Of a stretch of 64,000 nucleotides of DNA, positions 11,182 through 22,830 are shown piece after piece. The stretch covers positions 54,298,012 through 54,362,011 of the forward strand of contig CM059971.1 of NCBI GenBank assembly GCA_030490835.1. The letters are read 5' to 3'. The notes beneath the pieces were generated by a model that did no database searches, was not told the origin of the DNA, and worked only from the letters and a program-made list of their open reading frames with translations. Position numbers and translations under genes: made by a program. Numbering within the stretch: the stretch's first letter is position 1; each line of letters begins with the position of its first letter. The stretch is from Annona cherimola (Eukaryota > Streptophyta > Magnoliopsida > Magnoliales > Annonaceae).

Positions 11182-11619
11182 TGTAACGCCCCAGGCCTAA
11201 CAGTAAGGTATTGTCCGCTTTGGGCCTCGGCCCGCACGGTTTTGCCCCTTTGGGTTCACGCGCATCCTGTCCTTCCCCAAAAGGCGCCTCACTGAGGTAC
11301 CTGGCAGCCTCCACTTATAACCCAGGCTCCCCCCCTCATCCTAACCGATGTGGGATATCACATTCACCCCCCCTTGGGGCTCCAGCGTCCCCGCTGGACA
11401 CCATCGGCCGGAGGTCGGGAGTCGGCTCTGATACCATTTGTAACGCCCCAGGCCTAACAGTAAGGTATTGTCCGCTTTGGGCCTCGGCCCGCACGGTTTT
11501 GCCCCTTTGGGTTCACGCGCATCCCGTCCTTCCCCAAAAGGCGCCTCACTGAGGTACCTGGCAGCCTCCACTTATAACCCAGGCTCCCCCCCTCATCCTA
11601 ACCGATGTGGGATATCACA
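11182..11619 (-). mobile_element. Intact 438-bp TRIM-like element
   Basis: Two 181-bp LTRs (11182-11362 and 11439-11619) that I find differing at one base, around a 76-bp internal part. In sense (minus) orientation the internal part starts with a perfect tRNA-Met primer site (TGGTATCAGAGCC) and ends with a G-rich polypurine tract. It is flanked by a perfect GTGCA duplication (11177-11181, 11620-11624). It has no coding capacity. The LTR has a TTATAAGTGG TATA-like box. It belongs to the same family as 7709-8688 but is a distinct subtype. It is absent from the Gypsy-1 3' LTR, so it came after Gypsy-1. Confidence 0.93.
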
Positions 11620-12233
11620 GTGCACGAAGATACAAGTCCATTCTAGAGGTGTAAGCGGACCAAAGTCCCCCTCTGATGTGATCAAGTCGCTGATATAGGC
11701 CCAACGGCCGGCGGCGCCCTCCTTAAAATAGGGGGTAGACGAATTGATGGTCGCCTACCTAGCGTACCATCTAATGAAAGTTTAAATCATGATTGTGAAA
11801 TGTGCATTTGCATGTGCATTGTTTATGAAATGCCAAATTATAAAACAAAAATGTTTATTCAAATGAAAATACTTGCTTACTGAGTCTAGTACTCATGTTT
11901 TATTTTTCTCAACCTTAGACAGGTACAGCAAGGTTCAAGAAAAAAAATGTCGCAATTTAGAGACTCTTAAGGTTGTATGGTTTTTATATATTTTGATGAG
12001 GTTGTAAAGATATAATACTATCAGGTTACAAAGATTGACGGTATAAATGAATTTTAACGCTTTGCAAATATTATGTGACTTTAATTATCAGTGAATGATT
12101 GCTTGTAAATTAATATGAGATTAAATTGAAAAAAATGCCATGTGAACAGGGCTACAATCCTGCTCACAATTTATTAACTAGACGATCCTGGAGTAAGGCT
12201 TCGGCGCCTCGGGTTTGGGGTCGCCATAGAGAG

Positions 12234-12245
12234 TGGTATTAGAGC
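12234..12245 (+). other. Gypsy-1 primer-binding site, initiator tRNA-Met
   Basis: TGGTATTAGAGC lies five bases after the 5' LTR. It matches the TGGTATCAGAGC primer site for initiator tRNA-Met with one C-to-T change. Confidence 0.85.
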
Positions 12246-12419
12246 CAGGGTGTTAGTAAATAGGCGTTAAAAAGAAAAATATATTAAAATGAGGAATGAA
12301 ATGAAATTTATTTATAATATCTATATGTCAAGTATTCTCATTGCTGTTGTGTAAAATTGTGAGGTACTGTTATGACCTTTTTGTAAGACATAGCTAATTT
12401 ATTGTGTTTTGGAATATAG

Positions 12420-13202
12420 ATGGCCGATAAGGGCAAGAAGTTCTAGACCCTGAGACATTAAGAAGGGAGATGGAGGAGGCTCAGGAAAGGCAAAGGATAG
12501 AAGACAATATAAGCCGGTGGTGGGCGTGCCAGCAGGACTTAGGATTTAGGCCTCCAATACCCGAACAATTTTTCCAATCACAGCCTACCCTGCACATCAA
12601 GAGAGAGAAGATCACTAGTTCTCACCCTTATTTTCTTCAGGCAACACCCAAAAGGACCTACTAGTAAGGTTTCCTCACCACAGTACACCCCACGTCTCCA
12701 ACCATACTCGCCCCTAGTTATCGACGAAATCAATGCTGCGGAGTTACAGGAATATTGGAATAGGATCTCCGCCCTGGTTTCACCAAATGAGGGACCCTGG
12801 TAGCGCCTTGCAGGAGGATTTGTACAGTTTCACTATGGGATCAGTTGGGAGCAATTAGATAGGGAGGAAGGAAAGCCCCGTAGACTCCGGGAGGAGGCCC
12901 GTGCCCGAGGGGAGCTCGTAAGGGAGCAGGCTCCTGACAAATTACCCGGCGAACGTATACTACGAGCCATAGATTGTGAAGACGAACCTGCAAGGGAGGA
13001 AAGTGAAAATGATGACGATGACTCCATGGAAGGGACCATCGAAGGTGAGAGTGAGGAGGAAGAGGAGGAACGTGGGAATGAGGACCTAAACCCCCTAGAA
13101 AGGTCCGACACTTGTACTATTACTGAAGAACTCACACTAGTGACTCCTAACCGTAGGAGGTATATAAGGGGACCCAGGGGTTACGCAAATAGGCATAGAT
13201 AA
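12420..13202 (+). pseudogene. Extra acidic ORF between primer site and gag of Gypsy-1
   Basis: An additional reading frame of about 260 codons upstream of gag. It starts at ATG 12420 (MADK), moves by an early frameshift into the frame LDPETLRREMEEAQERQ, shifts again near 12650, and runs to a stop at 13200 with one TAG near 12801. The first half is charged and helical-looking with proline-rich stretches. The second half is rich in arginine and then strongly acidic (ESEEEEEERGNED). I recognise no domain. Gypsy-2 lacks it: its primer site and gag are about 330 bp apart. It may be an accessory protein or an acquired sequence. Confidence 0.55.
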
Positions 13203-13532
13203 ATTATAAGGATAGTGGGTTCTTTTTTTGGTTGTGTATGTATATTTGTGAAACAGTTTTTGTATGTTTTAGTTTATATATAACTGTACTTGTAAAAAAA
13301 TGTTTGATGTATGAAATAAATTAGTAGTATGTATATTTTGAATGTGTAATATGTGTTGTATATATTGTGATACTAAAGCACTTTTATTGTAAAAACAAAC
13401 TGGTTCATACTAATGTATGTGAAAAAAAGGATTGTTATTGATATTTGTGTTTGTTATGAATAATTATGTGTGATTATTCTAAGATAATAAAGGATATTAC
13501 TAATATAATTTTTTTTGTGTCTAGATAACATC
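13203..13532 (+). other. AT-rich spacer before Gypsy-1 gag, with splice-acceptor-like end
   Basis: About 330 bp of T- and TG-rich DNA without a gene. It ends TTTTTTTTGTGTCTAG at about 13509-13524, ten bases before the gag ATG at 13533, which looks like a plant 3' splice site. If used, splicing from the leader could skip the upstream acidic ORF and deliver gag. No donor site could be assigned with confidence. Confidence 0.35.
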
Positions 13533-14806
13533 ATGCCTGACACCCAAGCAAGGACTATGCTAGATAAAGGAAAAGCAGCTGCAAATGAGGAACCCGTAAG
13601 TCAACATGAAATAGGAGAGCCTAGTAATGTATCTGAACGACCAATGGAAAGGGAACAACCAAATCAGAGAACTCGTTAACACCAAGGTAATATAAACTCT
13701 GATCTAGCCATTGAAAATGAAAGTGCCATGGATGATATCAGACAAGCCAGGTTGGTAGAAGAATAAGTAGCTGCAGCTGTAAGGGAAACTATGCAGCAAG
13801 CAACTCGGGAATGGGCAACCCAAACGGCCGAAATAATCCAAAACCTTTGGGAAAGAACTCAACAAAATCAACTAGGAAGGAATGAAAGGGAAAGATTTGC
13901 TTAAGTAGCGACTCCTAATCCGCAACCTAGACCAGTAGAAGTTGAGAATGACATATTAGAAGCTGACCGAAAGGCTATTAATGCCTTTCTTGCTCAACAT
14001 CCCCTAAAATTTACAGGTGAACCAGATCCTGCTCAAGCTGAGCAATGGTTAGCAGAGATAAGGAAATTATTTAGGATTTCACCTTGTAATGATAATTAAA
14101 AAGTTTTGTGTGCTACCCACTTATTAGTTGAAGATGCAAGTGAATGGTGGGAGACTTTATTAGTCACTATGCCAGAACCTGAAAAAGTGACTTGGCAGAT
14201 TTTCGTGGAAGAATTTAATAAAGAATATCTCCCAACCAGTCTTAGAAGTCAGAAAGTTATTGAATTTGAGCGACTCTATCAGGGTAGAATGACAGTTACA
14301 GAATATGGAACCAAGTTTAATGCCCTGGCAAGATATGTACCTTGGATTGCGAGTGTGCCTGAAAATAAAGCCCAAAGATTCCAGCAAGGTCTAAGGCCAC
14401 ATTTACGAGAGAGTCTTGCACCCTTTTTAATAAAGGATTATGCATCAAGTTTAGAAAGGGCAAGAGCATTAGAAACAGAGGCACTGAGAACTCAAGAGTT
14501 ACAGCAAAGGCAATTTGTTCCTAATATCAAGGAAAATGATGCAAGAAAAGAAAAAACAAGAGAATATTTGTGGAAAGAAAAAAATCAAATTTCAAAAAGA
14601 GAAGTCCTCCTATTTGTAAGAATTGTCAAAAACGCCACTATGATGAATGTTTAAAGGGGTCAAACAAGTGCTTCAAATGTGGTCAAACAGGTCATATGAC
14701 AAAAGATTGTGGAACTGTTGAGACAAGAATTGTAAAATGTTTTATTTGTGGTCAAGAAGGACATATTGCTCCAAATTGTCCAAACAGAATACAAGGAGCA
14801 CAATGA
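13533..14806 (+). pseudogene. gag: Gypsy-1 gag
   Basis: Starts ATG 13533 (MPDTQARTMLDKGKAAANEE). The core has FLAQHPLKFTGEPDPAQAEQ, then WWETL, EFNKEYLPTSLRSQKV and FERLYQGRMTVTEY, the usual Ty3-gypsy gag. Two CX2CX4HX4C zinc knuckles follow: CFKCGQTGHMTKDC and CFICGQEGHIAPNC. There are at least four in-frame stops before 14106. A frameshift in an A-rich run near 14578-14600 moves the zinc-knuckle part to another frame. The protein would coat and package the element RNA. It is homologous to the Gypsy-2 gag. Confidence 0.9.
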
Positions 14807-14878
14807 CGGGGAAGACCGGCCTAACAGAGGATAACTCCAACTGCCAATCGTCAAGGAACTTCTACAAATCTAGTACAA

Positions 14879-16860
14879 GTGCATGCATTGACTTGCACTG
14901 AGTCACAAGAACAAGAAGGAAAAGTAGTTACAGGTATGATTTACATTTTGAGAAATTTCGCAGTAGCATTATTTGATTTTGGTGTTACGCATTCATTTAT
15001 AGCATGTCAATATGTAACCACTCATGCACTACCGGTAAAGGAAACAAATAATACTATACACGTAGAATCCCCTGTGTATAGGTTGACAAGTACTAACTAA
15101 ATTTGTAAAGCATGCCCTATTAGGATAGGTTCAATGATTTTGGAAGCAGACCTAATCCTCTTACCTATGACCGAATTCGATATAATATTGGGCATGGATT
15201 GGTTGAGTCAATGGGGAGTCACAATAAACTGTAAATATAAGAAAGTACAGTTTGAGGCAGCTCCACATAAAGAAATATCTATTGAAAAGTTGAAGCAACC
15301 TGAAAACTCTACAGTACTAATATCGGCTATGAAGGCGGCGTGGATGGTCCGCCAACAATGTCAAGCCTATCTCATTTCGGTCAACACTGTAGAGGAAAAA
15401 GAAATACCAAATGAACAAATTCCTATAGTAAATGAATTTATGGATGTCTTCCCAAAGGAATTGCCTAACCTACCACCAGAAAGGGAAGTGGACATGATGA
15501 TTGACATTATACCAGGTACATCTCCAATATCTAAGGCACCGTACCGCATGGCTCCAACAGAAATGGCTGGACTGAAAACTCAGGTTCAAGAATTGCTAGA
15601 TAAAGGATTTATTAGACCTAGTGTGTCACCATGGGGAGCCCCGATTTTGTTTGTAAGAAAGAAAGATGGAAGTTTAAGATTGCGCATTGATTATAGGGAA
15701 TTGAACAGAGTCACTGTGAAAAATAAATATCCTCTTCCTCAAATTGATGATTTATTTGATCAACTCAAAGGAGCATCCAGTTTTTCGAAGATAGACCTAC
15801 AATCGGGTTATCATCAATTGAGAATTAGTCATGGTGATATTCGCAAAACGGCATTCTAAACAAGGTATGGACACTATGAATTTTTAGTTATGCCATTTGG
15901 ACTTACAAATGCTCCTGCTGTTTTCGTAGACATGATGAATAGAATATTTTGAGAATACTTGGATCAATTTGTTGTGGTATTCATTGATGATATTTTAATT
16001 TACTTGAAGTCAGAGGAAGAGCACCAAATGTATCTTAGAATGGTCTTAGACAAGCTGAGAAAAGAAAAATTATATGCCAAATTGAAGAAAAGTGAATTTT
16101 GGCTGAAGCAGATCACATTTTTAGGATACATTATATCAGAAAAAGAAATTCATTATATGCCAAATTGAAGAAAAGTGAATTTTGGCTGAAGCAGGTCACA
16201 TTTTTAGGATACATTATATCAGAAAAAGGAATTCAAGTTGACTCTCAGAAAATCAAAGAAATTCTTAAATGGCCAAGACCGACAAGTATCACAGAAATTA
16301 GGAGTTTCTTAGGATTAGCTGATTATTATAGAAGGTTTGTGGAAGAATTTTCACAACTATCTGCACCACTTACTCAATTAACTCAAAAAGGAGTTCGATA
16401 CATTTGGTCAGACGAATGTGAAGATAGTTTCCAAAAATTGAAGCGTCAATTGGTTGAAGCACCTATTTTAACCTTACCTGAAGGAAATGAGAGATTTGTA
16501 GTATATAGTGATGTTTCAAAGAAAGGATTGGGATGTGTACTCATGCAAAGGGGAAAAGTTATAGCATATGCATCTCGACAACTCAAGCCTAACGAGGTAA
16601 ACTATCCTACTCATGATTTAGAACTTGCGACAGTGGTATTTGCATTAAAAATATGGAGACATTATTTATATGGTGCTAAATGTAAAATTTACACTGATCA
16701 TAAAAGTCTTAAGTATATTTTCACTCAAAAGGAGATCAATATGAGACAAAGAAGATGGCTGGAATTACTTAAGGACTATGATCTTAGTATTTTATATCAC
16801 CCAAGCAAAGTAAATGTTGTGGCGGATGCTTTAAGTCGAAATGTTAGTATGACACACCTG
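14879..16860 (+). pseudogene. pol: Gypsy-1 protease, reverse transcriptase and RNase H
   Basis: The protease region has ALFDFGVTHSFIA; the usual active-site triplet D-S/T-G reads D-F-G here, so it is mutated. Reverse transcriptase follows from about 15500: [26 protein letters not shown], and the catalytic FIDDIL near 15980. RNase H from about 16490 has YSD, HDLELA, YTDHKSL and VADALSR, the four acidic positions. Stops interrupt at 15098, 15857 (CAA-to-TAA possible), and 15950 (CGA-to-TGA). An 83-bp tandem duplication at 16071-16236 shifts the frame. The sequence is of Tekay/Del chromovirus type. Confidence 0.92.
16071..16236 (+). repeat. 83-bp tandem duplication inside Gypsy-1 reverse transcriptase
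   Basis: TATATGCCAAATTGAAG starts both 16071 and 16154. The two 83-bp units differ at only a few bases (for example CAGATCAC versus CAGGTCAC). Because 83 is not a multiple of three, the frame downstream changes. It lies just after the FIDD catalytic region. Confidence 0.9.
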
Positions 16861-18360
16861 ATCACTAAAGAGGAAGGATTACTTAGAGAAATGAGGCAAG
16901 TGGAATTGATTATATGTCCACCCCGAATGCAAGCAAGATTATCACAAATGCAATTACAATCTTCACTATTTGAGCAACTTAAATGTGGGCAACAGAATGA
17001 TGCAGATCTAAAAAAATATATGGATCAAATGAGGCAAAAAGACCTTATTGAGTATACTATTGATAATCAAGGTATATTTCGATATAAAAATTGTATTTGT
17101 GTACCAAATCAGGTTGAACTACAGAATCAGATCCTGAAAGAGGAACATTTCTCTCCATTTTCTATGCATCCTAGAAGTACAAAGATGTATCAGAACATTA
17201 AAAAGGGTTATTGGTGGAACAACATGAAGAGAGAAATTGCAGAGTTTGTTGCCAAATGTCTAACTTGTCAGAAAGTGAAAGCAGATCATCAACGAACTCC
17301 AGGTAAATTGCAGTCCCTTGAAGTGCCAGAATGGAAATTGGATGACATTACTATGGACTTTATTGAAGGATTACCTCGGACATAGAAAGGAAATGATTCT
17401 ACCTGGGTGATAGTTGATCGCTTATCTAAGATAGCTCATTTTGTACCTGTGAAGAGGAATTTCTCTGCTGAGAGGTTAGCCAAAATTTATTATAAGGAAA
17501 TTGTTCATCTTCACGGGGTACCTAAGTCAATAGTATTTGATCGGGATAAAATGTTTACCTCTAGATTCTAGAAATGTTTGCATCAAACCCTAGGAACGCA
17601 GTTAAAATTTAGCATTGCATTTCATCCCTAGACTGATGGGCAAACAGAGCGAGTTAATCAAATTGTTGAGGATATGCTTCGAATGTGCACTTTGGAATTT
17701 GGAGGATCATGTGATGAATATTTATCAATAGCTGAATTTGTCTATAATAACAGTTATCAGGCAAGTATACAGATGACCCCATTTGAAGCCCTATATGGAC
17801 GGAGATGTCGAACTACATTAAATTAGGATGAAGTAGGGGAAAGAAAATTAGCTCCAGATTTATCAAAAAGAATGGCAGAAAGAGTGCAAGTGATTCGACA
17901 ATGTATACTTACAGCTTAGAGTCGGCAAAAGAGTTATGTGGACTGCAAACGAAGGGATCTAAATATTCAGACCGGTGATCATGTATTTGTAAAAGTAACA
18001 CCAATCAAAGGAGTCGCAAGATTTGGAAAAAGGAGTAAATTAAATCCAAGATATGTTGGGCCATTTGAGGTATTAGAAAAGATTGGCAATTTACCCTACA
18101 GGGTAGCATTACCTCCAACCTTAGCAGCGGTTCATAATGTATTTCATGTCTCAATGCTTAGAAAGTATGTATCTGATCCGACTCATATCCTCACAGCAGA
18201 GGCGTTGCCAATTCAATATCATTTAAATTATGAAGAAAGACCTGTCAAAATCTTAGATTATAAGATACAGAAGCTTCAGAATTGGGAGATTAAGTATGTC
18301 AAAGTTCAATGGAATCGATACTCTGAAATAAAGCAACCTGGGAACTTCGTGAATGAGTAG
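16861..18360 (+). pseudogene. pol: Gypsy-1 integrase and chromodomain-like tail
   Basis: In one frame with RNase H. The zinc-binding region ends in [12 protein letters not shown], then comes the catalytic core with [19 protein letters not shown] and TDGQTERVNQ. The C-terminal region has GDHVFVKVTP and KLNPRYVGPFEVLE, then a chromodomain-like end with KILDYKIQKLQ and VKVQWNRYSE. Stops at 17383, 17569, 17629, 17824 and 17917 are all TAG, each explained by CAG-to-TAG or TGG-to-TAG. The enzyme would insert the DNA copy. The tail targets chromatin in chromoviruses. It ends at 18360. Confidence 0.92.
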
Positions 18361-18414
18361 AAAGAAAATATCCTCAATTATTTGAAATGAAATAGTTTCG
18401 GGATGAAACCTTTT

Positions 18415-18430
18415 GTAAGGAGGGGAGAAT
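18415..18430 (+). other. Gypsy-1 polypurine tract
   Basis: GTAAGGAGGGGAGAAT abuts the 3' LTR start. The same kind of sequence, AGGAGGGGAGGAT, precedes the Gypsy-2 3' LTR at 52874. Confidence 0.85.
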
Positions 18431-21400
18431 TGTGAAACCCATGTTATGTGAAACTTAGTGAATGTGATACGTACTGAAAGCTTGTACATTGTGTCTATTA
18501 TTGCTATAAAACTATAGAAAAATGCGTATTGTAATTTTAGAAAAATAAAATAAAATTACGAATTTAGAAAATAGGTAAATGATAATTTCATAAAAATTAG
18601 ATATGAAGATGAATTTTCATAAATTTTTCGGGAAGGAATTTCAAAATTTTGAATTACATCAATTGACACTGTTTAAATTCACGGACCTTATAAAAAAATA
18701 AAAATAAATAGAAAATTTTCGGGCTAATTAAGGGCTTATATTCATCTATGCTATTTTCATTATATTTTAGAATGTATAACTCAGAACAACGAGAAAATTT
18801 AATAAAAAGTATTAAATTGTGTGCTCTTTAATCTAGATGGATTAGATTATGAAAAATAATTAATTAAAGTGTTTAACTTAACTACATTAAAAAACGTGCC
18901 CAAAAAACAACTAATGAGAGCCTCCTTTTGCCTTTCGTTATTTTTACGTAAGTTTTTATTTATTTATTTATTTAATATAGTGATGTATATAAGGTTGTTT
19001 GAGATAAAACTTTTGGAGCAAGCCTATTTTAATACACCCCACATAACGAATGGATTAAATTTTGAAAAACATGTCTACAAGTTTTTAAAATGAAAATTTA
19101 TACCAAAATATGATTTTAATTAAATTAAAATATGTACTTTGCTCCAATTGAGGTAAAATTTTATTTGTAAGCTTAAATTAATGTGCCCAATTTAATGAAG
19201 GAATAAAATTTTGGAAAACATGTTTCTAAAATTGTATAAAGAGGTTTTATGCCCGAAGATGAATTAGTTAATTAAAAAATGAAACAAAATTTTTTAAAAA
19301 TTCTGAAAGGTACATTTTGTGAGCAATAATATGTATATTAGTAGAAAATATTTTCATAATATATAAGTGTGTATGTAGGCAGTTATGAATTAATTAATTA
19401 ATGATGGAATTTTACAAAAAAAAAATGAAAAGCTGGCAGCAAACGGTGCATGATAGGAGGAGCTGGTAGCAATAGGGCAGCACGGTGCATGGGAGAGCAG
19501 CTGGCAATATTTCGTGAATTATGCTTTAAACCGCCAAAGGAGAAATGTCGAGAAAGGTAGCTTAATCAGGCATATAAATAAGAGAGATGGGACAAAGCGG
19601 GACGTCCAGCAGCGTAAGCAGGAGAAGAAACAGGAAAAATTATAATAAAATAATAACAGTAGCGAAGACAGTGAAGGCAAGACGGGCAGCTGGGAGCCGG
19701 AATTCAAATAGGTATAAAAGTTTTTTTGTTTTATTTTCTTTCCTGCGAGCAGCAAAGGAGAATTGAGAGCAAAACTATAACTCCAGCAGGATTCCTATAA
19801 ATAAATGCAAGAAGGAAGAAGACAAGCAGGGTCTACGTGAATAGACTTTATTTTATTTTTTTTGGCAAAAAGGAAATTTTTTCTCTTCCTTCTTCACGTC
19901 ATACATCTAATATATTATATTTGGTTTCATGTTATTTTTTTAACTGATTATTATTGCTTACCTGGAACGTAATTCCTTTTACTAATATAGAAACTAGTTA
20001 TCAAATAATTAAATAAATAAATAAAAGAAGTAACGGTGAAGGAAAAGGAGCCGGACATCTGAACAGGTAGGCAAACAAAAATTTTTTTCGTATAGATGTC
20101 GTTCATAGCTTCAACTAATTATTATTTTTGGTATAGTGTGCGTGTGCTGTTAACTGATTTTAATATATATATATATAAAGGAAATGAGAGCACCGGGCGT
20201 CAAAACTTCAAACAAGTCTGGAAAATATTTCTCTCTTGGTGCATAACTGACATCTAAACACCTTATGGAATTTTCATTTTCCATTTGATTTTTGAAATTC
20301 CCTACGTTAAGGTAACAGGAATTTGTTTATTTTTATTTTCTATTTTTTTTCAACGAGTATTGATGTGAGGATTTATATTAGTTTGGCATAAGAATTTTCT
20401 GCCTATGATGTACGTAGTTTACACTGTTGGAAAATTTTATTTATAGGATGATCACTAATGATTTGATATAGGTAGAAAAATGTATATATGAATATATGCG
20501 TATTAACTTAAAAGCTGTCGTTCGGAACTATGAACGTTATAATTAATTTTAAATAGTTTATTTAATTTTTTGAAGATACCGTGTTTATTATTAATGAGTC
20601 TTACAAATAAATAATGATAATATATAATGCAAATGTATAAAATAACTTGTGTCGCAGGTTTAGGCAAAGAAAAAAAAAGATTGAGGAAACGAGTTGACGT
20701 TCTAAGGTAAGCAACTAACGCCTTGAAATGATTTATTTTCAAAATGATTGAATGACTTGCAATTTGTTTCTTGTAGGCATTTTTCAATATTATTTAAGGA
20801 TGACCATCCCCATAATGTGGTTTGAAAAATATATTCATTAATTTGTTTTATAAATGGTTATGCCATTTTCTTAATTTGAAAAGAGAGCATAATGATAAAT
20901 GCAATTATTTCTTGAAGTTATGTTAGCATGTGTATGATGCATGGTGCACAAAGATACAAGTCCATTCTAGAGATATAAGCGGACCAAAGTCCCCCTCTAA
21001 TATGATCAAGTCGCCGATATAGGCCCAACGGCCGGCGGCGCCCTCCTTAAAATAGGGGGTAGACGAATTGATGGTCGCCCACCTAGCGTACCATCTGATG
21101 AAAGTTTAAATCATGATTGTGAAATATGCATTTGCATGTGCGTTATTTATGAAATGCCAAATTATAAAACAAAAATGTTTATTTAAATGAAAATACTTGC
21201 TTACTGAGTCTAGTACTCACGTTTTGTTTTTCCCAACCTTAGACAGGTACAGCAAGGTTCAAGAAGAAAGAAAAATGTCACAAATTAGAGACTCTTAAGG
21301 TTGTATGGTTTTTATATATTTTGATGAGGTTGTAAAGATACAATACTATCAGGTTACAAAGATTGACGGTGTAAATGAATTTTAACGCTTTGTAAATATT

Positions 21401-21556
21401 ATGTGACTTTAATTATCAGTGAATGATTGCTTGCAAATTAATATGAGATTGAATTGAAAACCATGCCGCGTGAACAGGGCTACAATCCTGCTCACAATTT
21501 ACTAACTAGAAGATCTTGGAGTAAGGCTCCGGCGCCTCAGGTTTGGGGGTGCCACA
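18431..21556 (+). repeat. Gypsy-1 3' LTR
   Basis: 3126 bp, TGTGAAACCC to GGTGCCACA, without the TRIM insertions that interrupt the 5' copy. It is AT-rich. The last 120 bp carry the GTGAACAGGGCTACAATCCTG block shared with the other Tekay-like LTRs in the window. No gene was seen in it. Confidence 0.93.
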
Positions 21557-21561
21557 AGAGG

Positions 21562-22830
21562 AGACCCTATTAGAGGGGTGAGATCGTTTCAAAGACCTAC
21601 TCCGAAAATGCCGGCATCATGGAATTCAGTCGTGGGTTCAAATTCAAATCTTCTACAATGGTCTCCAGGATTCCATCTGTCACATGGTGGATTCATCGTC
21701 AAATTGTTCTCTGTTGAGAAAAAGCTACCGAGAATCATACGCCCTTTATGAAAACATGGCAGCCAATACCTACCAACTGTCATATGACAGAAGCCGAAAT
21801 GGGGGTCTACTTCAACTAGATGCAGTTTCATCGATAAAGGCCCACATCGACGCTCTATCCAGGCAGATTCAGAATCTATCCAGGCTGGCCAACATCAGTG
21901 CAGTAGGGGCGCGTACACCACAGCAGCCGTCAGCAACAGATATTTGCACGTGGTGTGGTGAGTTCGGCCATCCCAGTGATGAATGTGCCTCCAATCTGGA
22001 GTCCATTAATTACGTGGGAAATTTTCAGAGAAATCCAGCAAATCCGTATGTGAATAACTACAACCCAGGCTAGAGAAATCATCCTAATTTCTCATGGAAC
22101 AACCAGACGAGGCCGAATCAGCCGCCTGGATTCTCGCAGTAACCCTCGCAACAACAGCCAGCAAGACCAACTCAATTCAATCCACCACCACGAGAAGAGA
22201 AGAAATCTGATCTAGAAAATCTCTTTATACAATTCTTGCAATCCCAGATCACGACGAACAGGAACTTAGAAGCACAGATAGGTCAATTGGCTCAGCTCTA
22301 AATAACCGGCCCTAAGGTACACTGCCGAGCGATACCGAGCAAAACCCGAAAGGAAAAGGCAAAGAACAAGTGCAAGCAGTTACGTTGCGTAGTGGAAAGT
22401 AGTTACCCGATGGAATTCCACCAGAATCGGTAACTGAATCCACTAGCCCTCTAATTCAGCAGTCACAGGAGCCACAAGAACCAAATACTACTCAAAAGCA
22501 ATCGGACGCTGAAATCGCCACAAATCAAAGGCCGCCTCCTCCATTTCCTCAGAGATTCGCAGAGAATAAAAAGGAGGGCCAATTCAAGAAATTTCTAGAG
22601 GTATTAAAGCAGTTATGTATCAATATACCTCTCATCGAAGCCTTGTAACAGATACCGAGCTACGCCAAATTCATGAAAGACGTGCTATCAAAGAAAAGGC
22701 GATTGACGAAATTCGAAAAGGTAGCATTAACAGAGGAAACCAGCGTTATGGTGCAAAGGAAGTTGCCTCCTATGCTCAAGGATCCAGTGAGTTTCACTAT
22801 CCCATGCACAATCGAAAGCTAATACTTCAG
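21562..22830 (+). pseudogene. gag: Athila-like gag, C-terminal part
   Basis: Continues the frame interrupted at 7688. Readable words: DRFKDLLRKC, then FYNGLQ, ENMAANTYQLSYDRSR, and an imperfect zinc finger CTWCGEFGHPSDEC near 21950. Proline- and glutamine-rich sequence follows (NNQTRPNQPPGFSQ), then a conserved KKSDLENLFIQFLQSQ region. Stops near 21592 (TGG-to-TGA), 22072, 22141 and 22299 and frame changes after about 22330 show decay. Confidence 0.8.

Larger units (their letters stand above)
7689..12228 (+). repeat. Gypsy-1 5' LTR with TRIM insertions
   Basis: Starts TGTGAAACCC. Aligns with 18431-21556 after removal of 7709-8688 and 11182-11619. It ends TCGCCATA where the 3' LTR ends TGCCACA, so the terminal CA has mutated. 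An LTR over 3 kb long is large but fits Tekay/Del elements. Much of it is AT-rich and non-coding. Confidence 0.88.
7689..21556 (+). mobile_element. Gypsy-1, full-length Tekay/Del-type chromovirus
   Basis: A 13,868-bp element inserted in Athila gag with a perfect AGAGG duplication (7684-7688 and 21557-21561). Its order is 5' LTR (7689-12228), initiator tRNA-Met primer site, an extra acidic ORF, gag, protease, reverse transcriptase, RNase H, integrase, a C-terminal chromodomain-like tail, polypurine tract and 3' LTR (18431-21556). The 5' LTR is longer only because two TRIM insertions sit in it. A by-eye sample of the LTRs differs at about 6 percent. Every ORF is broken. Confidence 0.93.

Noticed and set aside
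12833..13135. Serine-rich minus-strand frame of 100 codons
   Set aside because: It is the reverse reading of the Glu/Asp-rich segment of the extra Gypsy-1 ORF; codons for Glu read as Ser and Leu in reverse.
21589..21831. Minus-strand open frame opposite Athila gag (and similar frames opposite Copia pol)
   Set aside because: Shadow of the real coding frame on the other strand; no motif.
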